Part shown: positions 10,440-22,195 of the stretch, piece after piece
Numbering within the stretch: position 1 is the stretch's first letter
Layout of the letters: each line of letters opens with the position of its first letter
DNA from: Physcomitrium patens
Taxonomy: Eukaryota > Streptophyta > Bryopsida > Funariales > Funariaceae
Direction: 5' to 3'
Length of the DNA stretch: 64,000 nt
Assembly: GCF_000002425.4 (NCBI RefSeq)
Contig: NC_037272.1
Location: 2,350,008 to 2,414,007 of the forward strand
Translations under genes and position numbers: made by a program
Notes under the pieces: model-generated
Databases searched by the model: none
Told to the model about the DNA's origin: nothing
What the model saw: the letters and a program-made list of their open reading frames with translations, nothing else

Positions 10440-10877
10440 ATTTAATGTAGGTGACAAGGTATGCTTACTACATTGTAATATCAAGACTATTCGACTTTGT
10501 AATAAGTTGGACTACCGCAAACTTGGATCTTTTTCTATTTATGAATAAATCAATCCAGTTGCTTATCAATTATATCTATTATATTTAATAAAGATCTATC
10601 ATGTCTTCCACATATTTCTTTGTAAATCATACAAGATTGTAAACATACGAAGAAAAAGACAAGTTCCACCTCTTTTTATAGAAGTAGATAATAATGAAGA
10701 ATTTGAAGTAGAAGAAATTTTAGACTCAACAAAATACAAAAATAAATTGAAATATCTTGTCTATTGGCACAAATATGATATTAATAAATGCACATGGGAG
10801 CTAGCAAAAAATCTTACAAATGCAGCAGAAAAGATCAAAACTTTTCATCAACAACATCCATCAAAATCAAGATGAAG
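10440..10877 (+). pseudogene. gypsy copy A integrase tail and chromodomain
   Basis: Text FNVGDKVCLLHCNIKT is the GPY/F-like tail; EFEVEEILDSTKYKNK, then YLVYWHKYD and CTWELAKNLTNAAEKI form a chromodomain (conserved E-VE-IL, Y-V-W-Y, TWE positions). Chromodomains steer integration towards methylated-histone chromatin. The frame ends near 10874. Confidence 0.8.
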
Positions 10878-10965
10878 GACAGCAAATCTTTACTTTAAAA
10901 AAAACACAATTTAAGAAAGATTGCATTCTACCTTGTACCCTCGTTTGTAGTTTTTTTATAATTAT

Positions 10966-11340
10966 GGCATTAACGAGATAGAGAATCAACAATTGACAGA
11001 TTTAATTGAAGAGCCATTATTTGTTGACTTATCAAACGAGATATTGTAATTATCAAAGCCTTTAAGACAACGTAATAGGGAGGAAGACCTTCAAGAATGA
11101 CATATTTTTCTTCAAATAAATGGCGACATATAATGCATTTGATATCATATCTTGGAAAAAGACTCTCAATATTTGATGATTTTGTTGGAGGTGGGCATGA
11201 CTCATGACGGTGTTATAAATGTTTTGTTTGAAGAAAGTTACAAAGATTTGAATAATGATCAAATCACAGGGTGGTCTTCTCACCTTAAAATGAAACATAT
11301 CAATGATTAAGAAGAACTATTAATTATCTTTGAAGGAAAC
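10966..11340 (+). pseudogene. gypsy copy A: extra reading frame after the chromodomain
   Basis: Reading EIENQQLTDLIEEPLFVDL onward aligns residue by residue, over about 110 codons, with the frame at 22077-21673 on the minus strand (ESQQLADSTQEPLFANL onward). Shared later blocks are EEDLQE/DEDLQE, ILLEVG, NVLF, SY and NNDQITGWSS/NNDQVTGWSS. Copy A has ATA where the other copy has ATG, and several stops. No domain is recognised. See findings. Confidence 0.6.
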
Positions 11341-11437
11341 AAAGATCAGAGTACATGGCAAATACAATTTGCTGCATCTTAGATTTCTTCAACATATAAT
11401 CACCGCTCCTCATGGAACTTGTCCTTTAAAAGGGGAG

Positions 11438-11991
11438 TTATATCATGCATATATATCTACTGTAATTATTACGTAAATAATATAAATAAGTAGAATTAGA
11501 TAAAAATAGATGAATTTTATATTATCTTCTAAAAAACCTTCTTAGAAGCTTTTTAGACATTGTTTTGACTTTGCATATGTTTGTAATTGATTAACAGGTT
11601 AGAAACTTGGCCAACAAGCTATTCATGTGCCACATGTATTGTTAGCTTGCAGAATAAGTTAACTATGTGGCGCTTATATAGAAAACTCACCTTGTAAGCC
11701 AAGATACATGTTATATAAAGTCAACACATTTTTGAAGGTTCTATAGGACGTCGCCATATAGATCTTAAATAGATAGTATATATAGAGGTACGAGTAAAGT
11801 CTTCATCACTCTTGTCAATTTTTTTTTTTGTTTCTAGTCTAGATTCAAGAATCTTTAGTTTCTTTGTCTTTTGGCAATAGCTGTTCTAGTTTTTTTTTAA
11901 TATACATACTTCTTTATTTTTATTTTGTCACTTTTCTTTTGACATAGATTTCTCAGGTTTATGCATCTTCTTTCAGTTCATGTCCTTGACA
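11438..11991 (+). repeat. gypsy copy A 3' LTR
   Basis: Preceded by the purine tract AAAAGGGGAG. It aligns with the reverse complement of 26885-27442: the blocks AGAAACTTGGCCAACAAGC, GGTTCTATAGGACGTCGCC and the end CATGTCCTTGACA are shared. A TATA-like box (AGTATATATAGAGG, near 11777) lies at the position of TATAAAGAG in the other LTRs. Length about 554 bp against 558. Confidence 0.8.
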
Positions 11992-11999
11992 AATACATA

Positions 12000-13860
12000 G
12001 TTGTTTGTTATTTTTTGAAGATATCAACTATAAAATTATTTCTTTAAATATAACAAATAATAATCATAATTTTGACCAATTCATAGTTTATCACAAAATG
12101 AGTTGGCTGCACTCAAAAAATATATTAAAAAGAACTTGGTTAAGAACTTCATATGCCACTTTAAATCTCTAATATGGGCTCTTATCTTACTTATAAAGAA
12201 AAAAGATAAACTTCTATAGACATATATGGACTACGAAAGATTCATTAAGATCACCATAAAGAATAGGTATCTTTTAACTTGATTTCAATATTTTTTATCA
12301 ACTTAATCAAGTAAAAATCCATACCAAAATAAATCTACAAGGAGTATATAATCTATTATGCATTAAAAAAAAGATGAATAGAAAATATATTTTAAACAAA
12401 TACATTTATTTCAAATATAATGTCATGACTTTTGAACTTATAAATACACCAATTACTTTTTAATATCCAATAAATGATGTCTTTTATTAATTTCTTGATA
12501 ACTTTGTCATCTTTTACTTAAATAATATCTTAATCTATTTTAAGAATATATAAAAGCATAAACTTCATGTTTGCTATGTATTACAAAAATTAAAAGAGAT
12601 AAGTTTATATATCAAGATAAAAAAGTATATATTTTACATTACTCAAGTTTATTTCTTAAGATACAATTATTTCTAACAATAGCCTTATAATGTATCATAA
12701 GAAGATCTAAACTATAATAGATTGGAAGTTCCCAATAACAATAAAAAAATATGTAATGTTTTTGTATAATTTTTTAATTATTGTCAGATCTTCATCAAAA
12801 TCTTTTCTCAAATAATAGCTTTTCTTACATATTTGATCTTTAAAGATAAATTTAAGTAAAGTTAAGAAGTTAAATGAACTTTGAAGCTTTGAAGCCATTA
12901 TTTATTTTTACATCAATCTTGTATTGCGTCAATTTTTTTAAGGCATTTTTTATAAAAATATATATATCAAACTTTGCTATGAGAGCAATGCTATCACAAA
13001 TAAAATCAGATGATAAGCTCCACCTAATAGCTTTAATTTTTTTTTTTTTAAATCAAGATTAATTATAAGATCCATGACAAAGAGCTTTTTACAATTATGA
13101 ATTCATTTCAAGAATGAAATCATTATCTAAAAGATACTTCCAAACTATTTATTATATACACAAATTATAAGAACTTCAAGTACTTCATATTGGTATATGT
13201 TTTGAATTGTTGTTAATCTCTTTGAAACATGACTATATTAAGATTTGATTTCAAGATCACTTATTAATCCAAAAAATAATAAGATTATACAGAATTTCTT
13301 TTTAAATATTCTTATCTGCTATCAAAAGAAAAATATTCATCTTTAAATCAAAAACAAATGATTATCTTGAAGTTGAAGCATTTTCAACTTTGAGCAATAA
13401 AATCAATATTGACTATTAATTCAACTTTTCTTGAATAAATTCAATTGAATATGCCTTTTGATCTTCTTATTCATGATATTAAAAATATAAAAAATGAAAA
13501 ATGAAAAAATAAAAAAAATAAAGTTTCATAATACTTTTAAGTTTAAATTTAAAAATAATTTACTCTATTTCAAAGAATGATTATACATTCCAAAAGACAA
13601 ATCATGATTAAGCGTTCTTCAAGCTTATTTCAACTTTTCAATAGCCAAATATTTTTGATATAAGAAAACTTTAGAGATAATATTTAAAGATTTTTGGTGG
13701 TTTTTAATATAAATGATAGTTAAAGACTTTATACAATCATGTGACATTTCTTTAAGATCAAAAATTCTTCATCATCAACTTTTTAGATTACTTTAACTAT
13801 TTATTATTCCAAAACAATTAGGATCTTTTGTTTTTATAGACTTTATCACAATATTGTTTT
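12000..13860 (+). pseudogene. Ty3/gypsy chromovirus copy B, severely decayed pol fragment
   Basis: Starts directly after the copy A LTR with text matching the same RT entry (KMSWLHSKNILKRTW near 12100), INLQGVYNL in the palm (12330), FYLNNILIYFK (YLDD changed to YLNN, about 12510), RNase H-like segments near 13000-13200, and integrase-like pieces (FFDLLIHDIKN near 13455; PTFRLL near 13780). It ends in a TA microsatellite. No LTR of its own is seen at the right. Either a separate truncated insertion or part of a nested arrangement with copy A. Denser in stops than copy A. Confidence 0.65.
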
Positions 13861-13881
13861 ATGGTTTAGCTATCATATAAA

Positions 13882-13885
<4 letters not shown>

Positions 13886-13924
<39 letters not shown>
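13886..13924. repeat. (TA)n microsatellite
   Basis: About 19 uninterrupted TA units, directly at the end of the gypsy copy B relic. Confidence 0.95.
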
Positions 13925-13929
<5 letters not shown>

Positions 13930-13931
<2 letters not shown>

Positions 13932-14604
13932 ATTTATTATAAAATATGATAAAATCATGTTATTAGATTTTAATTGGTTATAAAATATGATTAGATTATT
14001 GCATTGAAGTAGTTAGTTTAAAAGGGCTATTATTGAGGTTGATTTTATATTAATAATAGTTTTTATATATTTAAAACCATCTTTATTAGACATTTGTGAC
14101 TCTTGAAATCTTATTTTATTTATTTTATTTGATATTTAAGACACATATTATATAAAATTTATTAGAAAAAAAACTAAAAGAAAATTTTATATAAAAAGAA
14201 ATAGTTAGGCCAATCATAAAGATGAATTGAGATAGATAATAAAATCTCTATTGCTATTGGCCAAAATTCATGCCTTATGGACTTCAAAGAGACTACTTGA
14301 GTTCTTATTAGGAATTAGGGTTACTCCTTCAAAGCCATTTGAATATCAAAGATTATGATTATCAAGTTTAGGATTTTAGATATGGTTTTGGTAAAATTTT
14401 TGTGTCATTTGGAATTTTATAAAAGAAATATAGGTGCTCAAAGTCAAGGTGTCGATTTTGTACCTACTTTTACTCTTTGGAATATAGCATATGTATATAA
14501 AGAACTATTGAAGATCAAATTATGTAATTGGATATTTGTTGAAGGTCTTATAGAATATTTGTTAAGGATATGAATCTTAAAAAACCAAAAACTCTATACA
14601 TTCT
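13930..14604. other. AT-rich interval without a recognised gene
   Basis: One open stretch of 72 codons at 14355-14573 (plus strand) has no recognisable motif. Its flanks read for a while in related frames (ALWTSKRLLEFLLG near 14260), so it may be a decayed element, but I cannot assign it. Confidence 0.35.
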
Positions 14605-15098
14605 TGTGTAATTCAAAAAGAATAGATATTCACTCAGAACTAATAAAATAATAAAATTAAAATAACTATTGACAAAGATAAGATTATTAGAAAGTCTTAA
14701 AACAAGACTAAAGACTAAAAAGGCATTGATAATAGTAAAGAAGGCTTTATTCTTACCTTCATATATAATGGCTAACTAGAAGATATGTAGCAATGTTCTA
14801 TAAGACCTCCAATATTTGTCCAATTTACAAGACATGTGTCTTAACTTACAAAGCAAATTTGATATATATGCACCACATTGTTAGCTTGTACAATAAGCTA
14901 TCCTCACATATAATGCATGGCTAATTTATTATCAAAGTTTTTAATCTACTGATCAACTATAAACATGCATAAAGTCAAATATGTATCTATGAAGCTTCTA
15001 AGAAGCTTAGCCATAAGATAATATGAAATCTACTTACATTTTTCTTCTATCTAGCATGTCTTATCTATATAAATATATATATTTGTGATAGTTAGACA
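14605..15098 (-). repeat. Solo LTR of the gypsy chromovirus family
   Basis: Matches 26885-27442 in the same orientation: AGTAAAGAAGGCTTTATTCTT, AGCAATGTTCTATAAGACC, CCACATTGTTAGCTTG, ATCTATGAAGCTTCTAAGAAGC and GAAATCTACTTAC occur in the same order. No internal element sequence adjoins it. The left edge (TGTGTAATTC) is approximate; the right end is GTTAGACA. Confidence 0.75.
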
Positions 15099-15445
15099 TT
15101 GACGGTGCATGTATCAACATCATTGGATGCATTATCATACTTGCAATCATTTGCACTTCTTGCCTACATTTAGCTTAGTGGGAATGAGTACAATGTAATG
15201 AGCAATTTAGACTAGTTGTTACAACAATTGAAGATAGAACATTGGATAGATCTAATGATAAAACATTCCAAAAGAGAATGTTAACCTCTCAAAATGAAGC
15301 AATTAATATTTCAATTACTTTGAATTTTGGTTGAGTTTTGATTTAGTTTTTGATATAAACAATGAAGCATGTGGCCAATAGAAGAGGGTTTGTATCTCTT
15401 CTTATTTATCCCTTGAATTTGTCTTCCATGAATTGCCTTATATAA

Positions 15446-15480
<35 letters not shown>

Positions 15481-16640
15481 ATGCTTAATGCTTCACTATT
15501 CATGGAAATATATTGAGGTTGTATTACAAAATATATCACTCAAAATTTGTACCTTGATAATATGTTCATTACAATCTTTTTTCTTTTTAATGTAATAGAT
15601 ATGTTGTGAGAGAAATGGTGCAACATTTGTGATAAAACATAACCATAAACATCAAATATCATTTTTCAACATTAACAAATATTTGAGAAAAACACATGAT
15701 ATATCAATATTGTAATCATGTCCATTCATAGTATGTATCAAATATTTATTTATGGTTTTCTTTTACAGTGATGTTACAATTTAATTTCATATCACCAATA
15801 TGTACATGTATATATGGATATACTACAGAAAAAAATATAAGAAAATAAAACAATTAGATCTAAATACATCCTAATATTACAAGAAGAAAAAAAATTACAT
15901 CTGATGAATTTTTCTACCATAAATTGAATGGGAATTTATATATAAATTACAAAAACAAATGAAACATTAAAGATGCTAATCTATTAATGTTGTATATACA
16001 CTGGCTGTTCTCCTTATTTTGGTATATATATATATATATATATATTTATTCAACTGTCTTGTAGAACAGTACTGATGATGCTAACAACTTAAAATTTGAT
16101 TCTATAAATGCCCCAAAAAAGTACAATTTACTGTGAAATGATCTAATTGAAGATAATGAAACTTTCATTTTTAAATTATAGTATTAGTTTTTTTTTATAA
16201 TTGAAAAATGAAATTCGAAGAAAAAGTTCAAAAGAAGTAAAAATATATATATTTAAATAAAAAAATATTGTGATATATGCAATTAATCACATTGAAGGTT
16301 TAAGAGATTATTTCAGAAAAACACTGTCCTAAAATATTCACCAACCATGCCACAACAGTTGCTATATTACTGCTATTTCTGCTATAATTTTTAAGAGACA
16401 TTATAAAATTCTTATTTCCTAAAATGCTTACAGGTAAACTTAATATAAAAAAATTAAAATAGCTGAATTAATATTTAAGAGCAATAAACACACATAAATT
16501 ATGTTTTATCATGGTAACAGTAACCAGACCAAATTGGAAATACTAATTGCACTTGACATGCATTATTCTTTTCAATATTGGTAGACATCTGATAAAATAA
16601 AAATATTATACTTTACAATGAGTTGAAATTCAAACTAGAT
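15099..16640. other. Gene-less AT-rich interval
   Basis: No frame above about 60 codons and no recognised protein text. Contains short TA runs (near 15447-15478 and 16024-16044). Confidence 0.5.
15447..15478. repeat. (TA)n microsatellite
   Basis: About 15 TA units. Confidence 0.9.
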
Positions 16641-16660
16641 GATGAAGGTCAAATGGAACA

Positions 16661-16693
16661 TGGATGGATGGATGGATGGATGGATGGATGGAT
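16661..16693. repeat. (GGAT)n microsatellite
   Basis: About eight GGAT units, followed by a second short run near 16703-16712. Confidence 0.9.
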
Positions 16694-16870
16694 GAACGTG
16701 GGAATGGATGGATGACAGGGCAGGGTACGCGAGGCGTGCCAGACTGGGGGGGCCACATCATCATCATGAATGAGAGCAGTCATTCAACCATTCATTTTAT
16801 GGATGAATGATATCCTATGTCATCCATCATCCATTTGTTTTCCTTTCACTTCAATTCATCCCTAGTCTCC

Positions 16871-16885
16871 AGAAGATTCTGGAAC
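16871..16885. promoter_or_regulatory. Perfect three-unit heat-shock element
   Basis: AGAAGATTCTGGAAC contains GAA-nn-TTC-nn-GAA, the inverted five-base units bound by heat-shock factor trimers. Preceded by CTCC, so a fourth unit is only partial. Confidence 0.45.
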
Positions 16886-16915
16886 AGATTAACATTACAT
16901 TGCGGGGGCGCCCCC

Positions 16916-16921
16916 CACGTG
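16916..16921. promoter_or_regulatory. G-box CACGTG
   Basis: Palindromic CACGTG, 31 bp beyond the heat-shock element and next to a CT-repeat tract, a common plant core-promoter neighbourhood. bZIP or bHLH factors bind such sites. Confidence 0.4.
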
Positions 16922-17304
16922 CTCTCTCTCTCTCTTACTGTACCTCCTTTTCAAGGGGAGTCCTTTTCACACTTGCAGTAATCTTTTAAAACTCTCCCCC
17001 CTCCTCCTTGCCAGGTTGTCATGTGGTGGTGGTGAGGTGGCACAGCACCGTCAGACTTGGCCCATGTGCCGGGACTGCGAGTCCAGCGTGGCACTCTGAC
17101 TCTGTCTTCCGTTAAACCATCTTTTCCTCCTTCTTCGTCTGATAAAAATATTAATATTATTAATATTAATATTCATAATTTTCCATGCACATGTGGCATC
17201 CTGCAGGATAAAGCATCCTTATTCAGCACAACGATTTTTGTTTTTTTCTTTTTTCTTTTTCTTTTTTCTTTTTTATGTGTGTCAGTATTTAGTTTTATTT
17301 TATT

Positions 17305-17431
17305 ACTTTTTGTTGATCACATCTCAAAGTTTACATTTTAAATTGCTAAGCAAGAAAAAGTTGAATTTACATTTTAAATTCTTCACTAAGCAAGAAAAGA
17401 ACCACCTCTTGAGATGTGATCAACAAAAAGT
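17305..17431. repeat. Stem-loop with 22-bp perfect arms and a duplicated loop
   Basis: Left arm 17305-17326 and right arm 17410-17431 are exact reverse complements (TTTTTGTTGATCACATCTCA on the left). The loop holds two direct copies of TTTACATTTTAAATT followed by CTAAGCAAGAAAA. Confidence 0.85.
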
Positions 17432-17439
17432 TTAAAGAT

Positions 17440-18453
17440 AATACTATTCATGTCTTGTAGGAAAAATAATACTAGCTACATAATTTTTTTCTTTAAGGAT
17501 CTTTCGATTACTTTTTCTAAGTATAAAGCCAACTAAGTTAGACTTTTCAATCAATAAAGTAATTTAAAAATTGTGGCGACTCATATTATTATCTAAAAGA
17601 AAATTTATGTCTACAAGCCCATTTTAAAATGATATGGTTTGAAATCCTCACTTAGGTTTTTAGCTTTGTAAAAAAATTAAAAAATTAAAAAAAATCTTTG
17701 AAAGCTTTATTATTTGGATATAAAATAAATTGAGAAGAGGTCCTTAAAATGGACCAAATATTTCTTTTAGTACAAGCCTAAAATATGACAATCCATATCT
17801 AAATTCAAACAAATAATAAAAAGTGCAAAAATGTTGAATTATTATTTTTAATGGTTACTATGAGTATTCTTGATATATTTTCTTGATATGTTTTTATATA
17901 AAACAAAAAAACTGTTTCTTTGGAATCAATCCAATTTGACTATTGAGGAACATTATTATTCATGGCATGTAAAAAAAACTGCATTCTACTCCACCTTTAC
18001 TTCTTGGAGCCTTTAGACTTATTTTTCTAAATATAAAGCCAATTTAAGGAGGCTGCTTAATTTTAACCAATCAAAAAAATTACAGGTTAATGCTTCTAAT
18101 CTTGTATTCAAAGTAAAAAGAAATTCTAACTATACATGCCCCATAAGTATGTGCCTACATTATTTTTGAGCATTTTCTCTCAAATAATAAAATTAATTAA
18201 GAAATTTTATAGGCCAAGAATATTATTTATGTTATAGCCATCTGTATTAATTTTCCAAAAAAGTAAAAATTTGCAAAAAATATATTGTATTAAATTCAAA
18301 GTATTAATAGTAAAATTCATAAACATTCTATATTATAGACTTAGAAGAATTATCATAATATGTAAAAATCTTGATTATATTTAGTTGGATTATTTTATAA
18401 ACTAATATTTGAAAATATTTGAAAAAACTAACTTCTTGAATTTTTAATCAACA

Positions 18454-18504
<51 letters not shown>

Positions 18505-20490
18505 TTTTTTAAAAAAATATATGTATTTTCAAAACCTTTAAAACCTCAATTTTTTGTTAGTGATGTGAGTTCTATTTATTTATACTTAGTAAATTTTTTA
18601 ATCAAATTATGGAATTTAGTTTAATTTTTATTTTATTTCATGAATTGTTTAATAACCTTGTGATGTTTCAACCTTTATGTGACTTTATTTCATAAGCTAC
18701 TTAAGACATTTTTAACTTTAAAAATAAATATAATTATTTTTATTTAATTACCACTTACTTTTTCTAATGACAATTCTATACATCCAAAAACTTATTTTCC
18801 TACTTTGATTTGTATTCAAAATATATTTTGGAGAATAATTTTTTTTATTCTATTATAAATTTTAGCAGTCTTTTTATATTATAACTTAAATAGTTTATTA
18901 TATATATTTAAAAATAAGGAAATAAACTTATTAAAGATTTAAAGAGTTGATACATAAAAATGTTTATAAGAATTAATTAATAATCTCTTCGTTCTAATAA
19001 TTTTATTCAAAAAAGACTTGGCAAATTGTTTTGAAATTTTTTATATTATACACTAATATAGCCATCTTGCAATATTTCACAACTTTCAAAAATCTTGGTA
19101 TCTTGTCTTTCATATACCACAATCTCAACTTCTACAAAAGATTCTATACTTCTCATATTTGAAAGGAGAGTAAGCAAATGATGTTTAATTTTCTTCCTAC
19201 CTTGTTTATTTATATATTAAATTTAATAAAACCTTCTAAGCCTGTAAATCTTTATAATAGTTGTATATTTATAATTAATTAGTTTTCTTTGAATTCCATG
19301 TCTATTAACTTTCATATCTATTTGATTAATGCATTTTATAAACATTTGCACCATTGCAAACTTATATCATTACTTTTTATTTATTTTTTTAATATAATAT
19401 TTTTAGCCTATATTTATATTTGAGATATTTATTTTTCTCATATTAAAAGGAATTTCACTTTAAAATAACTTGTACAATTTTACATGTAAAAACTACCTCT
19501 AAACTTAATACAAATTCTATGCTCAAAATAATTATTCCATCTGATTTTTCTATCAAGTAGGTATGGTTGTCTTAAAATATTTTTTTAATTTAAAAATAAT
19601 CAAATTACTTAGATAAGAACTTATGATATCTTAATTGCTCTCATATTATGCTAAGCATTATAAATCATTACCAAACTTTCCATATAAAATATTTTGTCAT
19701 GCCTCAGAAGTTGTTTGTTCTATTATGTCTTTATCTTTGCTTATTTTACTTGAATATTTTGTAGCTCTTAATATAAAATTTATTAAAATCATATAAAATA
19801 AAATAAAAATTTAAAAATAAATTATCTAAATTTAATCATTTTTTTAATTTTTAGAATAATTTATCTTAAATTGAATTAATAAAATTATATTTCTTTCATG
19901 TAACAAGTTTAATAGAATTATCATACATTAGTTTGAATGTAATATTATAAATTCACATAGCATGGTGGATCTTCAAGTTTTAATTTTTTAAATTATATTT
20001 TAATTTTTGAATTTAATTTTTATTTTCTTATTGAATAAATATAAAACACATGGTCTTGTTTGTCCTTTCTATCAATTTATTATTACTAAATTTATGTACT
20101 ATGATAGTCTTATGCTTGAAGTTTAAACAAATCATAAATTTTTATAACACATTAGTAATGATATTTTATTTCTTGGTTTGTAATAATTTCAATAAATTTC
20201 CTAAACAAGTAAATATCATTTTGAAAATAAATATTATAATTTTTCATTCTTAATTTTATTCTATTTTTATTTACTAAGGTAATTCGATGCAACCACAAGA
20301 AATTAAAGATCCTTTTGATAATAAATAAGGGCTCCATTAAGTCAATATTCTATTTCTTAAATAGCCCAAGTTAAAAAATCAAGTACAATTTGTAACTAGA
20401 AATAAACTTGTTTTGGCACAATTAAAAAAATGTTGTATTTCTTGTAGTCGTCATAAATGTTTTAATTTAGTTTTGATCAATTCCGTCCTT
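17440..20490. other. Gene-less AT-rich interval
   Basis: No coding text recognised on either strand. It contains a long TA microsatellite (18456-18501) and a weak internal similarity: TTTTTCTAAGTATAAAGCCAA near 17512 and TTTTTCTAAATATAAAGCCAA near 18023 with similar surroundings, perhaps an old duplicated segment of about 200 bp. Confidence 0.5.
18456..18501. repeat. (TA)n microsatellite
   Basis: About 23 TA units, the longest in the window. Confidence 0.95.
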
Positions 20491-21048
20491 TGTAAAGGAC
20501 AGAAACATGATAAAAATAAATAAACAAGTGAGACTTCTCTCAAAGAAAGATGACAAAATAGAAATAACTTTATATGCATATTAAGAAAGAAACTAGAATG
20601 GCTATTGCCAAAAGCCAAGAAAACTAGAGACCCTTGAAACTAAACTGAAAGCAAGAAAAGAGTTGACAAGAGTGAAGAAGGCTTTGCTCTTATCTCTATA
20701 GATACTATCTAACTAAGAGCTATGTGGCGATGTTCTATAGGACCTCCAATATGTGTTGATTGTGTAAGATACATGCTTTGACTTACAAGGCAAGTTTTTT
20801 TATGTATGGGCCACATAGTTAGCTTGGTCTTCAAGCTAACAACAAGTGTGGTACATGGCCAACTTGTAGACTACGTTTCTAAACCAAAAAATCAATTAAA
20901 AATACCTATAAAGTCAAAGCAGCATATATGAAGCTTCTAGATAGCTTCTATAGCAAATACTATAGAATTAACTTACTTTTATCTACTTTTACTTACTTCT
21001 TCCTAGTTATACATGTAATTACTAGCTTACATGCATATATCTAGGACA
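20491..21048 (-). repeat. gypsy copy C 3' LTR
   Basis: Plus-strand text starts TGTAAAGGACAGAAACATGA and ends ATATATCTAGGACA. Same length and order as 26885-27442. To its right, on the minus strand, is the purine tract AGAAGTGGAGGTAG. Confidence 0.85.
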
Positions 21049-21138
21049 CTACCTCCACTTCTAGGAACGTGTTCGACGAGGAGCGGTTATCATATGTTGA
21101 GAAAATCTATGATGCGATGAATTGTATTCGCGTCAATC
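21049..21138 (-). other. Last 90 bp of the gypsy copy C internal region with polypurine tract
   Basis: Reverse-complement text GATTTTCTCAACATATGATAACCGCTCCTC and the following purine tract match copy A at 11388-11437 (TTCAACATATAATCACCGCTCCTC, AAAAGGGGAG). This shows that the LTR at 21139-21699 is an insertion into, not an end of, copy C. Confidence 0.75.
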
Positions 21139-21699
21139 TGTCTAGGAGAAGAACTCGATGAAAAAATAATTCAGACAAGTGAGATTTCACTCAAAGAAAG
21201 ATAACAAAATATAAATAAACAAGTATGTATATTGAAAGAGAAACTGGAATGGCTATTGCCAAAAGACAAAGAAACTAGAAACCCTTGAAACTAGACTAGA
21301 AGCAAGAAAGGAGTTGACAAGAGTGAAGAAGCCTTCACTCTTGTCTCTATATATACTATCTAACTAGGGGCTATGTGGCGACGTTCTATAGGACCTTCAA
21401 TATGTGTTGACTTTGTAGGATACATGCCTTGACTTACAAGGCAAGTTTTTCTATTTGTGGGCCACATAGTTAGCTTGATCTTCAAGTTAACAACATCTGT
21501 GGCATATGGCCAACTTGTTGACCACGTTTCTAATCCAAAAAGTCAATTAAAGACACCTATGAAGTCAAAGTAGCGTCTAAGAAGCTTCTAGAAAGCTTCC
21601 ATATTAAATACTATAGAATTAACTTACTTTTACCTACTTTTACTTACTTCTACTTATTTGTATATGTATTTATTATCTTACATGATTTTGTCCGTGACA
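21139..21699 (-). mobile_element. Second LTR nested in gypsy copy C (solo LTR)
   Basis: Starts TGTCTAGGAGAAGAACTCGA and ends TTGTCCGTGACA; 561 bp, aligned throughout with the two copy C LTRs. It separates sequence that is contiguous in copy A. The five bases on each side (CAATC left, ATACT right) are not a clean duplication, so the insertion site has decayed or been rearranged. Confidence 0.8.
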
Positions 21700-22077
21700 A
21701 TACTTTGATCTTTGTTCACTTTGAAGATGATTGATAGGGCCTCTTAACCATCGATAGTGTTCCATACTAGGACGAGAAGACCACCCAGTTACTTGATCGT
21801 TGTTGAAGCCTTCATAACTTCCTGTGAATAAAACATTTCGAGTATCGTCAGGAGTTGTTCCTACCTCTAGTAAAATCACCAAACATCAGGAGTCCCTTTC
21901 AAGGTCGTGATACCAAACGCATTGTATCTCGCCATCTATTTCAAGAAGAACATGTCCTTCTTGAAGATCTTCATCTTAATTGCATCATCTTGAAGATTGT
22001 GAAAATCGTAATGTTTTGTTTGGCAGGTTAGCAAATAAAGGCTCTTGAGTCGAATCCGCTAATTGTTGACTCTCCAT
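21673..22077 (-). pseudogene. gypsy copy C: extra reading frame after the chromodomain
   Basis: Begins with ATG (MESQQLADSTQEPLFANL) about 120 bp after the chromodomain stop. One frame can be followed for 134 codons with three stops; the last 70 codons (from VILLEVGTTPDDTRNVLF to GWSSRPSMEHYRW) are open. The final residues run into the nested LTR, so the true C-terminus is displaced. Copy A (10966-11340) aligns in the same frame. No known domain, signal peptide or membrane segment seen. Not an Env-like protein by any feature I can see. Confidence 0.6.
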
Positions 22078-22195
22078 CTTTTCAACATCACAACTACAAA
22101 AAAGCTACAAAAAAAGATTGAAAGTAGAATGTTATCTTGCTTAGATTTTGTTTCTTTTATAAGAAAGGTTTTCATCTTGATTTTGATGGATGTCA

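Larger units (their letters stand above)
7417..11991 (+). mobile_element. Ty3/gypsy chromovirus copy A, decayed, 3' LTR present
   Basis: Protease, RT, RNase H, integrase, chromodomain, an extra reading frame and a 3' LTR follow one another in the order seen in the minus-strand copy at 20491-27442. Many stops and frameshifts are present and the RT active site is lost. No 5' LTR or Gag can be recognised to the left. The copy is clearly older than the minus-strand one. Confidence 0.85.
16640..17250. promoter_or_regulatory. GC-richer island with promoter-like motifs but no gene attached
   Basis: Within an otherwise AT-rich stretch, about 600 bp is markedly more GC-rich. It holds a (GGAT)n run near 16661-16693, a three-unit heat-shock element (16871-16885), a G-box CACGTG (16916-16921) followed by a CT run, and GC-rich text to 17110. 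The open stretch 17057-17341 shows no recognisable protein. It may be an orphan promoter of a lost gene or the 5' end of a non-coding RNA. Direction cannot be decided. Confidence 0.35.
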
